The notes under the pieces are model-generated. The model saw nothing but the letters and a program-made list of their open reading frames with translations, did no database searches and was not told where the DNA came from. Both the position numbers and the translations under genes were made by a program. Source: Taeniopygia guttata (Eukaryota; Chordata; Aves; Passeriformes; Estrildidae). Taken from it: DNA of 64,000 bases. How positions within the stretch are numbered: the first letter of the stretch is position 1; each line of letters starts with the position of its first letter. Below are positions 1 to 13,500 of the stretch, piece after piece. Location of the stretch: NCBI RefSeq assembly GCF_048771995.1, contig NC_133024.1, forward strand, positions 21,716,001-21,780,000, given 5' to 3'.

Positions 1-1427
1 CACCTCCCTTCTCTCAGATGTGTTAGAGGTAAGAGCAGGTTGTCATCTCCTCAGGAAAGTACTAAAAGATGCAGAAGAATAAGGCAGTAATAATGAAAAA
101 AAAAAAAATCACCAAGTTCTGCAGAAAAAAAAAAAAACCAAAACAAACCAATCCAGAAAATAATTCTAAATTCTGTCCAAAACTCACCCCCCAAAAGTGA
201 TTTTGAGATATTCTTTCTCTAAGGGTGTTCACATACATTTTTGTTCTTTTAATTCCTGTGCTGTCCACATGCAGTCTACGCCTGCATACACACCACACTG
301 CTTTAACCTAAGAGCACACCAACAACATACAAAAGTCTGCCAAGACATAGGTACTGCACTGAGAAGCTCAAGAACACCTTGGAAACTCTTGGCTTTGAGA
401 CGTGTAGGTGAAATGAACAACAATTTTGCCAGCCCACACATGGTTGTGTAGGAAGATTATTACAGTTCCTGACTGATCAGCTAAACTGTGTCTGGGAAAT
501 AAAAATAAGAAACCTCACATTTTGAGAGTTGTGCACAGACATCATACAAAGAACTAACTTAGTAATCAGTGCAAAGTGCCTCTTCTCACACAACTGGGTA
601 TTACTGCTTCAGTGAGAAGCAGTTTGAATAAGAAAATGCAAATTCCACTAGACCTTTTATTTCTGCAGTTGAGTTTTATAGCAGGAAAGTGAAAATTTGA
701 TAATGAAATTACTAAGTGTGACTATCCAAATCTGGGCTGTTCTTAGACTCTTCACTAAGAATTGGAATGGACTAATCCATGCCACTTAATTATCCCTAAA
801 AGGAAGCACAAAGCATTGGTTGGCATGAGGATTATCTTTATAGTACATATTATATTTTTATATACATGCCTGCTACTGCAAAATGCTGTTTTCACTGCTG
901 TCAATAAGCAATGGGATCAGTTGTATGAACCACAAGTCAGAAAGGTCTGTGCAATGAAAAAATTTGGATCTCATGTCTGAAATGTCCTACCTCTCATTAA
1001 ACCAAATTTACCATTTCCTGTACTTTAGCAACACTCTTCTACACTTTACTCTTCAGAGACTTCTGGAATCCCTGTTGAAGCTTATTTTCCTGTTTGGAAT
1101 TAGCGTCAGCTTACTCTTCGCAAGCAGTAGGCCAGAGCTGCTGAGTTTCAATTCTGAAACCCAAGTAGAGATGGAATGAAAACAGATTTGTGAAAATAAT
1201 CTCTCCACACCAAAGCAAGCTTTTAGAAATAAAAAAAACATAAATGTCGAAGGTATTCCATATGCTTCACTTGCTTTGCTTTTCATTTTAGAAACAGAGC
1301 AAAATACATATTAAATTAAATTTTCTTACCTGGAAAATTAATAGGCATAGGCAGTGGATTGCCATTTTATGAACCATTTAATTGGATACTACATTTATGA
1401 CAATAGATTTTTTTCTTATATCCTTAC
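1..1427 (-). other. NME7 intron 2 (partial)
   Basis: No further NME7 exon was found here. The stretch is AT-rich with poly-A runs near 99-110 and 126-137. Short open frames on both strands look random in composition. Confidence 0.6.
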
Positions 1428-1535
1428 CATTTCAATTGATGCATCTTTTGGATAATACAGAAGTTCATAACGCCGAAAGAGTGAAGCATTTGGGTCATAC
1501 CATTCAGCAATGAAAGCATATCTCTCATCTTGACT
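1428..1535 (-). CDS. NME7: NME7 coding exon 2 (36 codons, DM10 start)
   Basis: The acceptor CTTTTTCCAG ends at 1536 and the donor GTAAGG begins at 1427. The exon is 108 nt, phase 0 at both ends, and encodes residues 2-37, including the conserved AEWYDPNAS and RRYELLYYPKD motifs. Confidence 0.95.
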
Positions 1536-4500
1536 CTGGAAAAAGAAAAGGGGCAAAACTGGCTTTTACAGAAGGCATACATATTCTATATGTAAAAATA
1601 CAGTAAAAAAAAAATACTTCCTTCATTTGTTATTAGAAAAGTAAAAAAAAAAAAAAAAAAAAATCACTTGTAGATGGACTTGCACAATCTGCATATTATC
1701 TACTGTGTACCACATCTGGTGACATCTTTTTACTTGTTAGCTGTCATCTTTTAAATAGGATGGAACTTGGATCATGGCAGTTTCCCAGACAATCTCATAA
1801 CTTACCAGGTTTCCTCAGTCATGAAACACAGACTACTGCTGACGTTGTTGTCAGACTTCTCAACTTAGTCAAAGTATTTGATTTACTTTCTTTCACTAAA
1901 AAAATGTGTTTACCTACAATTAAATTACAGACTCGTAACACATTTTTTCATCCTAAAAATAAACACTTTCCTCTTCCTTAACAGTCATATCTAAATTTCT
2001 CTTAATAATGAGATAAACATATTCAAATTAAGGACAACATTAGTTTGATTCTTTACTTAACTTCTTGAAATTTGTATAAAGCATAAAAACCTGGCATCAT
2101 TTACAACTCATTTTCTGCCCCTAAGGGGTGCAGATGAGGAAGATGGATTGCAGTAATTCCAGAAGTGTAACTACATGCGTAGCTTCTCTCCATGCCTCAT
2201 CCTCAGAGGATAACAGCCCCCAGTAAAGCAAGAACAAAGGCGAGGCATAGCACGTGGATGTGCAATTCTCATTCCTCTTAGTGGCACATGTTTGTTAGTT
2301 ATTGATGCAGTATCAGCTATTTGATAGCTAAAATAATTAGATGGAGCTCTAAATTTTTAACTCCCACATCTCCTCTAAATCTGCTACTCCTAAGGGCAAG
2401 CACAGTCTTATTACAGACTTCCACACTTTATACATATCTGTACTCTTCTTTTACACTTTAGACATTGAGGAACCACTGGGAGTTTAACTTAAAGCTATGT
2501 GGGCCTCTTCAGTACTTCAGATTTAAGAAAAGGGCAGCATTTCAGTTGTTACAAAGACCACTTAATAAGCAAAAAGACAGAGTTCCTGAAAGCTTCCATG
2601 ACTATTCTAATACACCAGCAGAAAAAGAATGACAATTTTCCAGAATCTTCAGCTTACCACTGACTTAGGACTAAACACTTTTGCAGGTTGAAGTCCTAAC
2701 AGAAGCAGCAGCAGAAAATAATGAGATAATGAAAAACAAATTCAGAATTTTACAATGTGATGAATACTAGTACGTCTTCAGTCAAGAGCACCATGGCAAA
2801 TGCCCCTCCCTCCTGTCAGCTCTTATGGTACTCCCTGTACTGCAAACAAAGTTATGACTGTACTGCAGAAACACTTATGCCATGGGGGCAGCATAGTGCC
2901 CCGTGAAGGATGCAGTTTCCATTTCTCTCTGTAGAAGTCTATGCAGCACTGGAAACTTTATTAGCATCAGCTACTCCAACTTCTGTATTATCTGTACAGC
3001 ACACACTACAGAGTTAACCTCATCTTTTACATGCAGCATCCACCACGAAAACTCCCTAGGGACTTAGCCTGGTTTCCTACCATTGCTTGAGCTGGATGTG
3101 TTTGAGTCATTACTGCCACTGCCATCATTCTGGAGCTATGCAAATCAGAACAAACTCTGTCTTATGGAAAAACTCACTCCTGATTTTTCTGTATAGGCAA
3201 TAAGCAGTAATAAGGGTCGGCAGACTGATTTCAACTTTGATCTCACACTCATACTACTGGACAACAAGATATTTGATCAATTGATTTGACTGACCACCAT
3301 CTTGTCAAGAATGGATTTTACAGAGAAGCAGTTCTCCACCAAAGGGGTTATCTAAAATGAAGAACAGTCCAGTTTCACAGAACCATAGAATGGTCTTCTC
3401 GTAGTTGAGACGGAGATAATACAAAGCAATACACTCTATTTTCAGAAGGCTTCAAACCTGTTTTTATTACAGTATGCTTGCTTTTTATACATTCTAACAA
3501 AACTCCTAAGTTTACACTTTACTTATTGGTCATGAAAGACAAGGTGCTTATTGGAATAGGCAGTTGCAGGTAGGTTTCTCTTATTTATCTTTTTTTCTTT
3601 CTTGGTTTCTATGTCAATGACCTTGGTAGAAAATTCTATCAGGGGTAAAAACCATGGATCCTCTTATCAAACTTCTCTCTGGTTCACAGAAGTTCCTGTA
3701 AAACCTCTTCCATATGGTCTGGCTTGGAAAGGACCTTAAAAATCTCCCAGTTTCAACTCTCCTGCCACAGCAGGGGCACCTTTCACTAGACCAGACTGTT
3801 CAAAGCCCCATCCAACCTTGAACACTTCCAGAGATGGGGCACTCCTCAAGAACTACCTCCAGAAAATGACTACTGATGGATGAAATAAAATAGATGCACC
3901 ATCTTTAATCAATGCCTCTTCATAACATAAAGACATATAATTGCATTACTACATGCTACTTTTTCATGTTATAGCATTGCTTTCAACTATATTTTCCAGG
4001 TAGCAGTTGCCACAGAAGCTACCAATTTCCATTTAAGTAAAACTTCCAAAATTTGTAAATTACTCATCTCAGGGAAGTAATGTATTTATATAAACAACCA
4101 AAGAAAGCACCAGTAGATTTTTTACTTAGTCACCAGTATCAATCATCAGCACCTTCATGTTTACAGTGAGAAACTGCACTGTGTGCCTTGTGTGGTGAGG
4201 AATTGCCTCTTTTTTTTTTTTCTTTTAACACAACCTTGGCTTTAAGAATCTGAACTTCATTAAGAATTTGAAATTCATTTTATAAGGGTTTATTCCGTGT
4301 CTAAGCTATTTGATATTTGTCATTCAGCAAGCTCTGCTAGCCACTGAATAGCAGAAATCATCATTCTGTATTATCGTCTTTTAGTATTGTAAGCAAAAGC
4401 AAGGTAATAAATGCTACTTAGACTTGAGAAAAACTGCAGAGCTAATCCTCAAACACCCAGAAAATGCTATCAGTAAGCAGGACAGCTTGAATCTGTTACT

Positions 4501-7500
4501 GTTATGTATCCAGAAAATATGGAGACCTGGTATTTTTCTAAAATCACCAAAACAAAGCCTCTAAAGCTTTTCCTGAGCCATAACTAGAATTTTCTCCGAT
4601 GTGTATACATAGAATTATTAAAATAAATATTTATATATGTAGAGAACAGTATCAGAAAAAAGTTCAAAGCTTATGGAAAATGCTCTAAAAATAACTGGAA
4701 ATATTATACTTGTGAACATGTCAATTGTTTCAGAGGCAGACACTGCAAAGTGAAGAAATTCAACACTGAAAGCAAACTGAAGACCCTACCAAATAAGCAC
4801 CTAAAACACAGCAGGACTCTGATGTAACTATTGCAGATTCATGCAAATAGTCTTAAAACAGATAAAAGACAATACAGAATACAGTCATGATATGGTGAAC
4901 TTATTCTGGGAAGCCCTTGACAGGCATTGCTGTGAAACTGTCACTCCAAGTCATGAAAAATGCCAACCAATTTCAAAATGTAAGTTCTTAAAAGTGAGTA
5001 CACATTAAATTCACAATACATTTTTAAATGAGAACAGAAAATTTTATTTACTTATTTAATGGAGTAGGATTTTGAAGGCAAAAACCAAACACCAAAAACT
5101 GTCCACTTCCCATCACATACTGTAAGGATTGCAATAAAAGTTTATGCCTTCACAGACCTGAAATTCTAATTTCTGAACTAGCTTCAATTAGTTTCAATTA
5201 GTTTACCACTCAGTCAACAGAGCTGGTATGGCAAACAACCTTCCTATATACCCTTTCACTAGTGTGTCCTGACTGCAAAGTGGGAAGGAGCCTCAAGGAT
5301 TTGGAAGTCCCGAGGGAGGCAAGCTAAGTTTCATTGTTAGCTTCTGTCCATTCTCCTAACAAAGGAAACTCAGAGAAAATAACTCTCCAAAGAAGAGTGA
5401 TTAGAGAACAGTGATGACCTGTCGGGGGGTAACATGTTCAATGCACCACACTGCTCCAGAACGAGAGGGAGTCCTGAAAGGGGAATATTTTGCAGCTCTT
5501 GACCACAGAGCACCTCATTCCCCCAGGAAACGGGACAGGCATGTTAGTCACTACTGAAATCACATTCCTTTGAACAGCTCAAGTCATAACAAATCAAGTG
5601 AATATATAAGTACATTATAACTCAGAAAATTCTTGCTTCAAAGAATTAATTTCCATTTATTTCTGTACCATTCCCTCATCAAAATCACACATAGCCTCTG
5701 CTCTCATGACTATGCAATTAAACAAGCAATACCTAATAGGTGAGAAATATTTCTTCACAAATGTTCACATTAGTGGAAAAATTACTATCACTAAAAAGCC
5801 CAGCAGTGATTATGCACTTTACATTTACATACTGATACTTCCAGAACAACTGTCTTAAGCTCAGGATTTACATCTCCTTTCCACGGTAAACTCTAGAACT
5901 GAGATCAGAAATGTCAATTCACCTACTGTGATGATGGAAAGAAAAGGTTTCTTTCCTCTTCCTTCTGTAAGTTGCCCAGAAAAACATTTAAATGCATGTG
6001 GGTTTTGCTACCTTTTGCTTTTTTATTTATATTGGTATGTGTGAATATGCAGTAGGATGGCTCTATGGACATGAGAAACACTTATTGAATACAGCTGAAA
6101 TACAAATCCCAAATTTTTTACTTACTTCTGGAAGTGATGGGGAAAGCAGTCACTCTTAGCCAGCATGGACTAAGAAGCTAAATCCAAGCATCCATCGAAG
6201 AACTGTGCCCCCAGAAAACTCTATGCAGAGGGAAACTGTGTGTTTGGAACCAAACTGCCAAGCACAGTCAAAACCAAAAAGCAGAATTCTTAACAAGCTG
6301 GACAGGACATGATATTTTGTCCTGTTAACCTTTTAGACTTCCAAAAGGCTTCTGCCCACAGGAAAACAAAATGAGATCTACCAAAGGTTTTCATGAGAAG
6401 CATCAGTGGTAGAAGAGTAGCTCAAGGACTAAGGAACTCCCACAGAAAGGTGGAGAAACTTTACCCCTCTGGTTTGACCTATGAAGAATATAGACCTGGA
6501 TTTGGTTTTCCAAATGCTTCACCTGACAGCCAAACTACTGTACTATTCTGGGGTGAGTACTTCTGTCCTCCTCCTTCTCTGGTTTTGACTAGAAATTTCA
6601 TGCTAGAGTTTATCTCACAATGGAGAAAACAGGGAAATGGGGGCTGCTGTTTTTTTTTTTTCAGCTCAAGAGAACTTCACCTGAACCAGTACCAAAATAT
6701 TTCTTAAAATTAGAAAGCCCTGAGGTATCTAGAAAGTGCACCTTTACATGCTACGAGTAATCTGGTTTCTATGAGGTTATACAGGCTGTCAGGAACTTCA
6801 GCATGCATGACATGATCTGACAAAGGATCAGGGCCCATTGCTCACATATTACAGCTTTAGGAGTCATGCAGAGTTTTGCTACATTTTAAGTGTGCAGCTT
6901 TGTTGTCTACTGCTCCTTCGATATTTCTCAGTGACTCAGTGACTCTGAAATCAGACCAAAGAGAAAAAGAATCAAAGGATTTGAATCATCACCTAATAAA
7001 GCAACAAAAAGACTGCACAAACCTCAGTAAAAGCTGAACCTGATCCATCCCTATATCTGTGTTCTATATTTTGCAAAACTGCTGTCACAGGGAAAACCTC
7101 CAGTAAAGCACAGACCAAGCTGTTTCTATGAAAATCACTGGGAACAGGATGGACCAGCAGATAGGAACTATTCTCACACCAAATGGGTATTTCTCCTAAT
7201 ACACCAAAAGAGCTTTCTGGAAAGGTTGCTCTGAAGCTGCCTAAAATTCTTAAAAGAAACAATTTTAAGGGAACATTTTTTCATAAACTGCTCCCCTATC
7301 AAACCAGGTTGGCAGCACTCTCAAAAATACTTTGGAAGAGCAAGAGCATTTTTATTAAAAATTGGATGGTTTCAAAGCATAAGAATACTAATTTTTATAC
7401 AACATTTCAGGTGAAGGTATCATGAGGCTCATTGACTCCAACATCAGGTAGCCTGCTTATGCATTAACATGTACACACCTTCTGTTTTTAGGAAGAAGCA

Positions 7501-10500
7501 AGATTTAAAAAAAAATCACAAAAGTCTTAGAGCTTGACAACCAAAAAAAAAACCCAAAAGCTGAAATGGCCAGTGAAGAGGTACCTTTATCTTTCCTCTT
7601 TATAGTTTCTACAAAACCCACCAACTATCGCCATATGTGCTGGTGCATTCCTTAGCCAGATGTTTGCCTTCACAGGGGTGAAGTGAGGGACCAGACCAAC
7701 TGCTTTCACCAAGAACATTAATTTCACAATTAGGCCCAGAAACTGTTGTTATAAACATATAATCAACTTCCAAAGTCCAGATGCTACTATTAAAAATCTA
7801 TAATCAACCTCTAGCAGGTATCTAAGTCCTGTTATGAATTATTTGAAACTGTTCCTTGAAGCCCATAAATCTCCAACCACTGCTCTCCCAGACCAATCCC
7901 CACTTCAGACTTAATGCTACTTCCTAGTCCTGAAGAGGACTTCAGCACAAATGAAAAGCAGTAAGTGACAAACGCCTGCTTTGAGGAGCAAGAGCCAAGA
8001 ATTTCAGCCAGAAGCAGCCACTGACAGTGTTATACTCCCCCCGCAGGCCAGTGATAGATGGACCATCACAGCAGCACCTGCTTTCTCCAGAGCCCCAGAA
8101 ATACTGATTGCTTTAAATGCTAGACTTAATAGATTTCCTGCTCTCCCATTTCAACATTTGGCAAGCCCTGCTTTATTTGCAGCTTTTAGGCGCAGGCCCT
8201 GCATGATGCCAATCTTCCCACATAGCACCAAGTGGTCGCAGATCCAGACCACCAGACCAAAAAAATGTAACTTCAATTAGCTTAAAAGACAGTCTTAACC
8301 AGTGGGTTAGGAGTGCTGCTCTTTGACAGAAGAACATCTTAAATGTGACAATCCTCTGCAAACATAAAGCTGAAAAATAAAATTCAAAAACATTTAAAAC
8401 AATTGAAATTTCTAAAAAAATATCTTTAAAAAGTCAAGTACTTCTTTGAGCACGAGAAATAATGAGGCCTGGTTCTCTATATTCAAGTTTCTCATCCTTG
8501 ACTGTTGTGCCAGAGCCTCTCTTCAGCTCAGGTGTTTAATAAAGGTCCATACGCACCTGGATTCTCTGATGTCTATCTATAGCTGAGCTCACAGTGCAGT
8601 CTAACACTCTGCATGGCAGAAAGTGCTCTGATTTTCAGCATTGTAGTGCACCTTAAATCTCAAAATGAATTCTCATCAGTGCATGCTTATTAAGCTATGT
8701 TATTCAAGCCATCCTCTGCCTTCACAGTTTATGTAATACAGGGTATTTTCCAGGCAAAACTTAAATCCACAACCCTGTGTAGATAGAGCACTCAATTAAC
8801 TCTGTCTCTTAAAACTCATTTTCCTCCTCCTCTTCTATTCATGTTTCTGACACACGAGCCAGAATAATTTTTAGAACTCAAATTTTGCAGCCCCCTCACT
8901 GCTGTTGCACCTCCCACTACTTTCTCAACAGGCTTTTCTTTAGTGAAAAAGTAAAATCAAAAGATCACTTTCCAAAAGGAAAAACATCTGGCATGACAAT
9001 GTCTTGACTACAGACAATTCTCAACCTAAGCCTTGCACTCAAAAGCTCACTGATGAGTTTTGTAAGCATATCTCTTTTTATCATCTCCTTGTAGAAAGCA
9101 AAGCCTGCCTAGTGAAAATTTCACACAAATTCTAGACTGTTTCAAATTAAGCAAATATTGGATAACTTATTAACATTCTTAATCATATTTGAAATCTATT
9201 GAGTCAAACACTCTACTGTATTTGTGGTTATGCTCCTCCAACTGGTGCTACATCCTTTGGATCCACAGACATACAATATTTCTGGTCCCCAGGCTTCTCA
9301 GGTGCCTTTTGGACTGGATATGTTCATATGGCTGTTGCTGCTTGGCATCTGTTGCCAAGCAGCATGGGAATACTCCTGTCCCCATAGCACTAACCGAGGG
9401 AATCTTCCTCTTTGGCTGGGATCTCAGTTCAGTAAATCATGCCCTTATGCTCAGGCTGTGATAAACAGAGCTCTAGGTTGAAGGCCTCAAATTTTCTTCT
9501 CAGATTTAGGAATCTGCAATTCCATGCCACATCAGCAAAACTATCTGGCTGTTAAGTTGATTTACTAAGCAAGAAATCTGCTTTTATTACTAGATCATGT
9601 AAATTATGTAAGCTTCCTATGAAGCATGTAGGCATGATTAGTACAACCTAACCTTTTTCCCCCCTGGTCTCCCATATAAAATAATCAAGAATTGAAATTC
9701 TCAACCAACAACTTCAATCCTCTGCAATTACATGTCATACTTCAGTACTTAGTTACAGGATTCATGTTACTTTTCTAATTATGGAAAATAATTTCTCCAA
9801 AACACATGAATGGTGCCATACTGCTCCCCGCTGCTCTGTCCAGACAAGTTTAGTTTTAGAAGACCAACTACATCTTGTCTTTAGGAGAACATGTGGCCAT
9901 TTATTGCACATTTATAAATCTGCAGATGACAGGATCATATATTATTGCACTTGTAATTACACAATCACAGGTAATTCCTCTCAGAGCAGTCAGTAGTGCT
10001 CAGCACGTGCCTGTCTGCCTCCACTAACTCCAGCAGAGCCTGACAGTGATTTAAAAAGCAGAGCTGTTCCCTGACTCAGAGCACGATTTGCAGCGCAGGT
10101 CATCCCACATAATCACATCTGAGCACAAACTTTAGGTGCTTTGCACTTAATCAGCCAGTGGAGGCAGAACTAATGCTGCCATGGTCAGCTGCTGAACACT
10201 GTGTCTCCACCTTCCCAGCAGGAGATTAATGCCTCCATGTGATGCCAGAAGCGAAACACTGAGCTACCTGTGCACACAAGATCCAACCAATATTGTACTT
10301 ACAGGAAAAACATTTCTGAAAGGCTCAAAACTTGGCCTAACATTAAAGCTGATGTCAATACTCAAAGGTAGTTTTCTTTTATAGAAAAACACTCCTCAGC
10401 CAAATTTCCAGGATTTTGAGAACTAAAGCTTTCCAAAGGAATACTGATTTTTTTTGTTTGGATTCTGAAGTGCTTTCATATTTTCTCCCCATACATTCTT

Positions 10501-13500
10501 ATTCAGATACTCCGTGAAATTTTCAACCTCTTGTAGAATCAATCTGGAAATCTTCACACAGAATGGTTAAAATTGGAGAAAGTTTCAAGCAGCTGGGAAA
10601 GTCAAGCTTTGAAAGGAAACACCTACAAATCCTAAACTAAAGCTGTCAACAGCACTTCAAAGTACTATAATGCCTACAGCATCTTCAGATCATCTCAGCT
10701 CATAATAATCTTCTGAAAAGCTTTTTTAGCAAGAACTAGTTGGTTGCCTTGGAATCACAGCTAAGGGAGAGCAGGTCCTACAGCCAGCCAATACCACGAA
10801 CAATTAGCACCCAGGAGTTTATGTGAATGTTCCGAAGACCACACACGCTGCATCCACCTGGAAGAGTCAGAGCTCGTCATGCTCCAGTAACAGTTTATGG
10901 TCCTATGAAGCTGACAACTCTGCTGACACGTTTCTCATTCACTACTGTGGGCAGCTACAGCAAGTATTTTGTCTGCACTACTGCTTACCCAAATGCTGGC
11001 TTTACTTTTTCTCAGATTGTGTCAAATTCTAAGGTAGTTGGACTAAATCCAGATTTCAACTAGTACAGATGTCATGGTCGTAATTTATTCTGAAGTCAGG
11101 CTAATGACAAGTTACATGCAAACAGAAGTTACCATGATCAAAGCTGTTCAGCAATGTCCCACTAGTGAAGTAAGAAATCAAAAACTTCTGTGGGGTACAG
11201 AAAGCAAAGTGGGTGAGTATAATCATATTCCCAAACTCTGCCAATTCCAACAGACTTTAACAGGTTCACTTTATGAAGATTTGTTCTACAATTCACAGAT
11301 TATTTCTCTCCCAAAGCATAGGACTTTTGTCATAGATATGCACTACTGAAAAATGTTACTCCCCTGGGATGCAAACATCTCTGCTGGATAAAGACAGTGA
11401 CTGAGAGATTCCAATCCCATACATAGTTTGAATAAGATTGCTTCGTTCCACTTACTCAGGTGCTCCCTGCATTAGTACATTCGATGTTCAGCACTTTTTC
11501 AAAAAGGACGCTATTTTTCCCACTTTTTATAAGATGGGGATAATCATCACCATCACTCCTTTCATGGAAGGATACCAAGATTTAATAGCTAAAATATTTG
11601 TACTAGTTAGGCATCACAAATTCCCATTCACTTTGACAAAAACAGCAGAGGCAGTTCATCCTACTTCCACAGACCATTCACTGGAGCACAAGACCCAGGC
11701 AACTGTGGAAGAAGTCAGAAAGGGAAAATGCTGCCCAGACCACTGCCCCTGCAGCTGCCTCCAGGAAACACTCCTAGTCCAGAATGTCAGTAGCTGCCAG
11801 GATTGGATCCAGACCACAGTTCCTCTACTCCATCCCAGTGATTTGGCAGTCTTCAGACTTAAAAGACCACAGTTCAAAGAGTGTATTGTAAAAGAGACTA
11901 TGGGACAGGGTAAAGACAGCATTGCTGCTATGTAACTAGAAAACATACAGCATGATACAGTCCCTACAGTAGGAGAAAGAAAACAAAGAAAGGCAAAAAA
12001 TAGGAGGAGTACTAGATTTAGTGAGGGATCACACTTAAAAGTGCAGTATGTGGAAGAACAGGTACACAGGCTCAAGCATGCCTACCCACCTCTCTCCACT
12101 TCCCATGTGTAGCCCTCTCTTATATGTGGCTCTCCTTCCAAGTATGTTGGAGTATTCTGCAGGGAAAGTGTGATTTAAAAAAAAAAAAAAAGATAATTAA
12201 GGTGTGGGAATCCTTGAAATCAGAGGGTTTTGGGCAAAAGGCAGATCTCAGAGACAGCAGGATGGTGATTAGAGCTAAGCAGTAGCCATAAGATTTGTCA
12301 GCAGAAAAATTATAGAAGAAATTAAAAGTAAGGACAAATAGAACAATGGTCTGTGTATTAACACTTGTCTAGAATAACTCCCTAAATTACAAAAAAGTAT
12401 ATCTAGCGGGATAGTAAGAAGTTCTAAGCTTAATAATGGAGCTCTGTGCATTGTATCTTAAGGTTTACAAGCAAGTATTGTATTTGAAATAAGCAAGCAT
12501 TGTTTTAACCAAAGGTATGTGTATTTATAGTGAATGGATAGAACTAGTGTCAATATGCTTTTGCTTTGTGTGATTGGTCAAAAAGCTTTTAAAGTAAGTT
12601 GTAACATTAAGTTCTTGGTCTGCTGCCTGGCATATGAGCTGCTGGCATCTTCCCAGTGTCATAACCATGTAATGAGACTGATGCCAAAAAACAAACAGCT
12701 CGAGACGCGTTCCACAGCAGTCCTGTCCTGTTCATAATTTGTACATAGTCCCCTGGCCAGCGACATAAGGTAGTTACAATTACTGAAGGATCCCATGCAA
12801 ATAAAGATCATGCCACAGGCTCTCAGGAACACATCTTGGGAGAAAGCCACTTCTTTCCTAAGACTTGAGCACCCTCTGGTGCCCAAGGACAGGTTGAGCA
12901 CCTTATTGAAACCTCAAGAATTCACTTGTGAAATGATTAGGTAGAAGCCATTGCTATTTCTTCCTAGTACACCTAGAGCTTCAAAACTAGCAACCTCGTA
13001 TGAGGAGGTAGAAAGGACTAAATTATACAGCACAGATCACAACAGCCAGGGTGATGAAGTCCTTTTACACAGGAAAACTGAACATGGGCAGGTGGCCTTC
13101 CTTAATGTCCAGCCTCCCAATGCCAATCCCACAGCCTCCCAAAAATCTCAATGCCACAGTTTTTAAGTATCAGAGCTGCCCACTCCAGGACAACTCATAA
13201 AGGCACCTCACAGAGTTTATCTCATAACTCTAATAGGCACAGAATGTGATAAAAAAATAAAAACAAAAGACAATTTCTACCTCTTGTATGTGCTCATCTG
13301 ATCTGAGATCTGAGATCATTATAGATGGAAATACTTGCTAAGCTGTCATTCTTAGTATTAAACTGTGACAGCATGTTCCAAAGCCCTGCCACACATAATT
13401 TACTCCATTTATTAAACCTTATGCTGTTTTTTTCTTTCCATTTTGCTGACTGGAGAACTATGGGGTTCCACCCACACAACGCTACTGAGCGGCCTCAGTG

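Noticed and set aside
1325-1345. Minus-strand TTTTCCAGGTAAG, acceptor and donor abutting, left of NME7 exon 2
   Set aside because: No exon sequence matching NME7 adjoins it on either side; a zero-length splice-site coincidence.
10827-11063. Frame with APVTVYGPMKLTTLLTRFSF, a possible processed-pseudogene piece
   Set aside because: It looked protein-like but I could not match it to any family, and there is no poly-A tail or flanking duplication visible.
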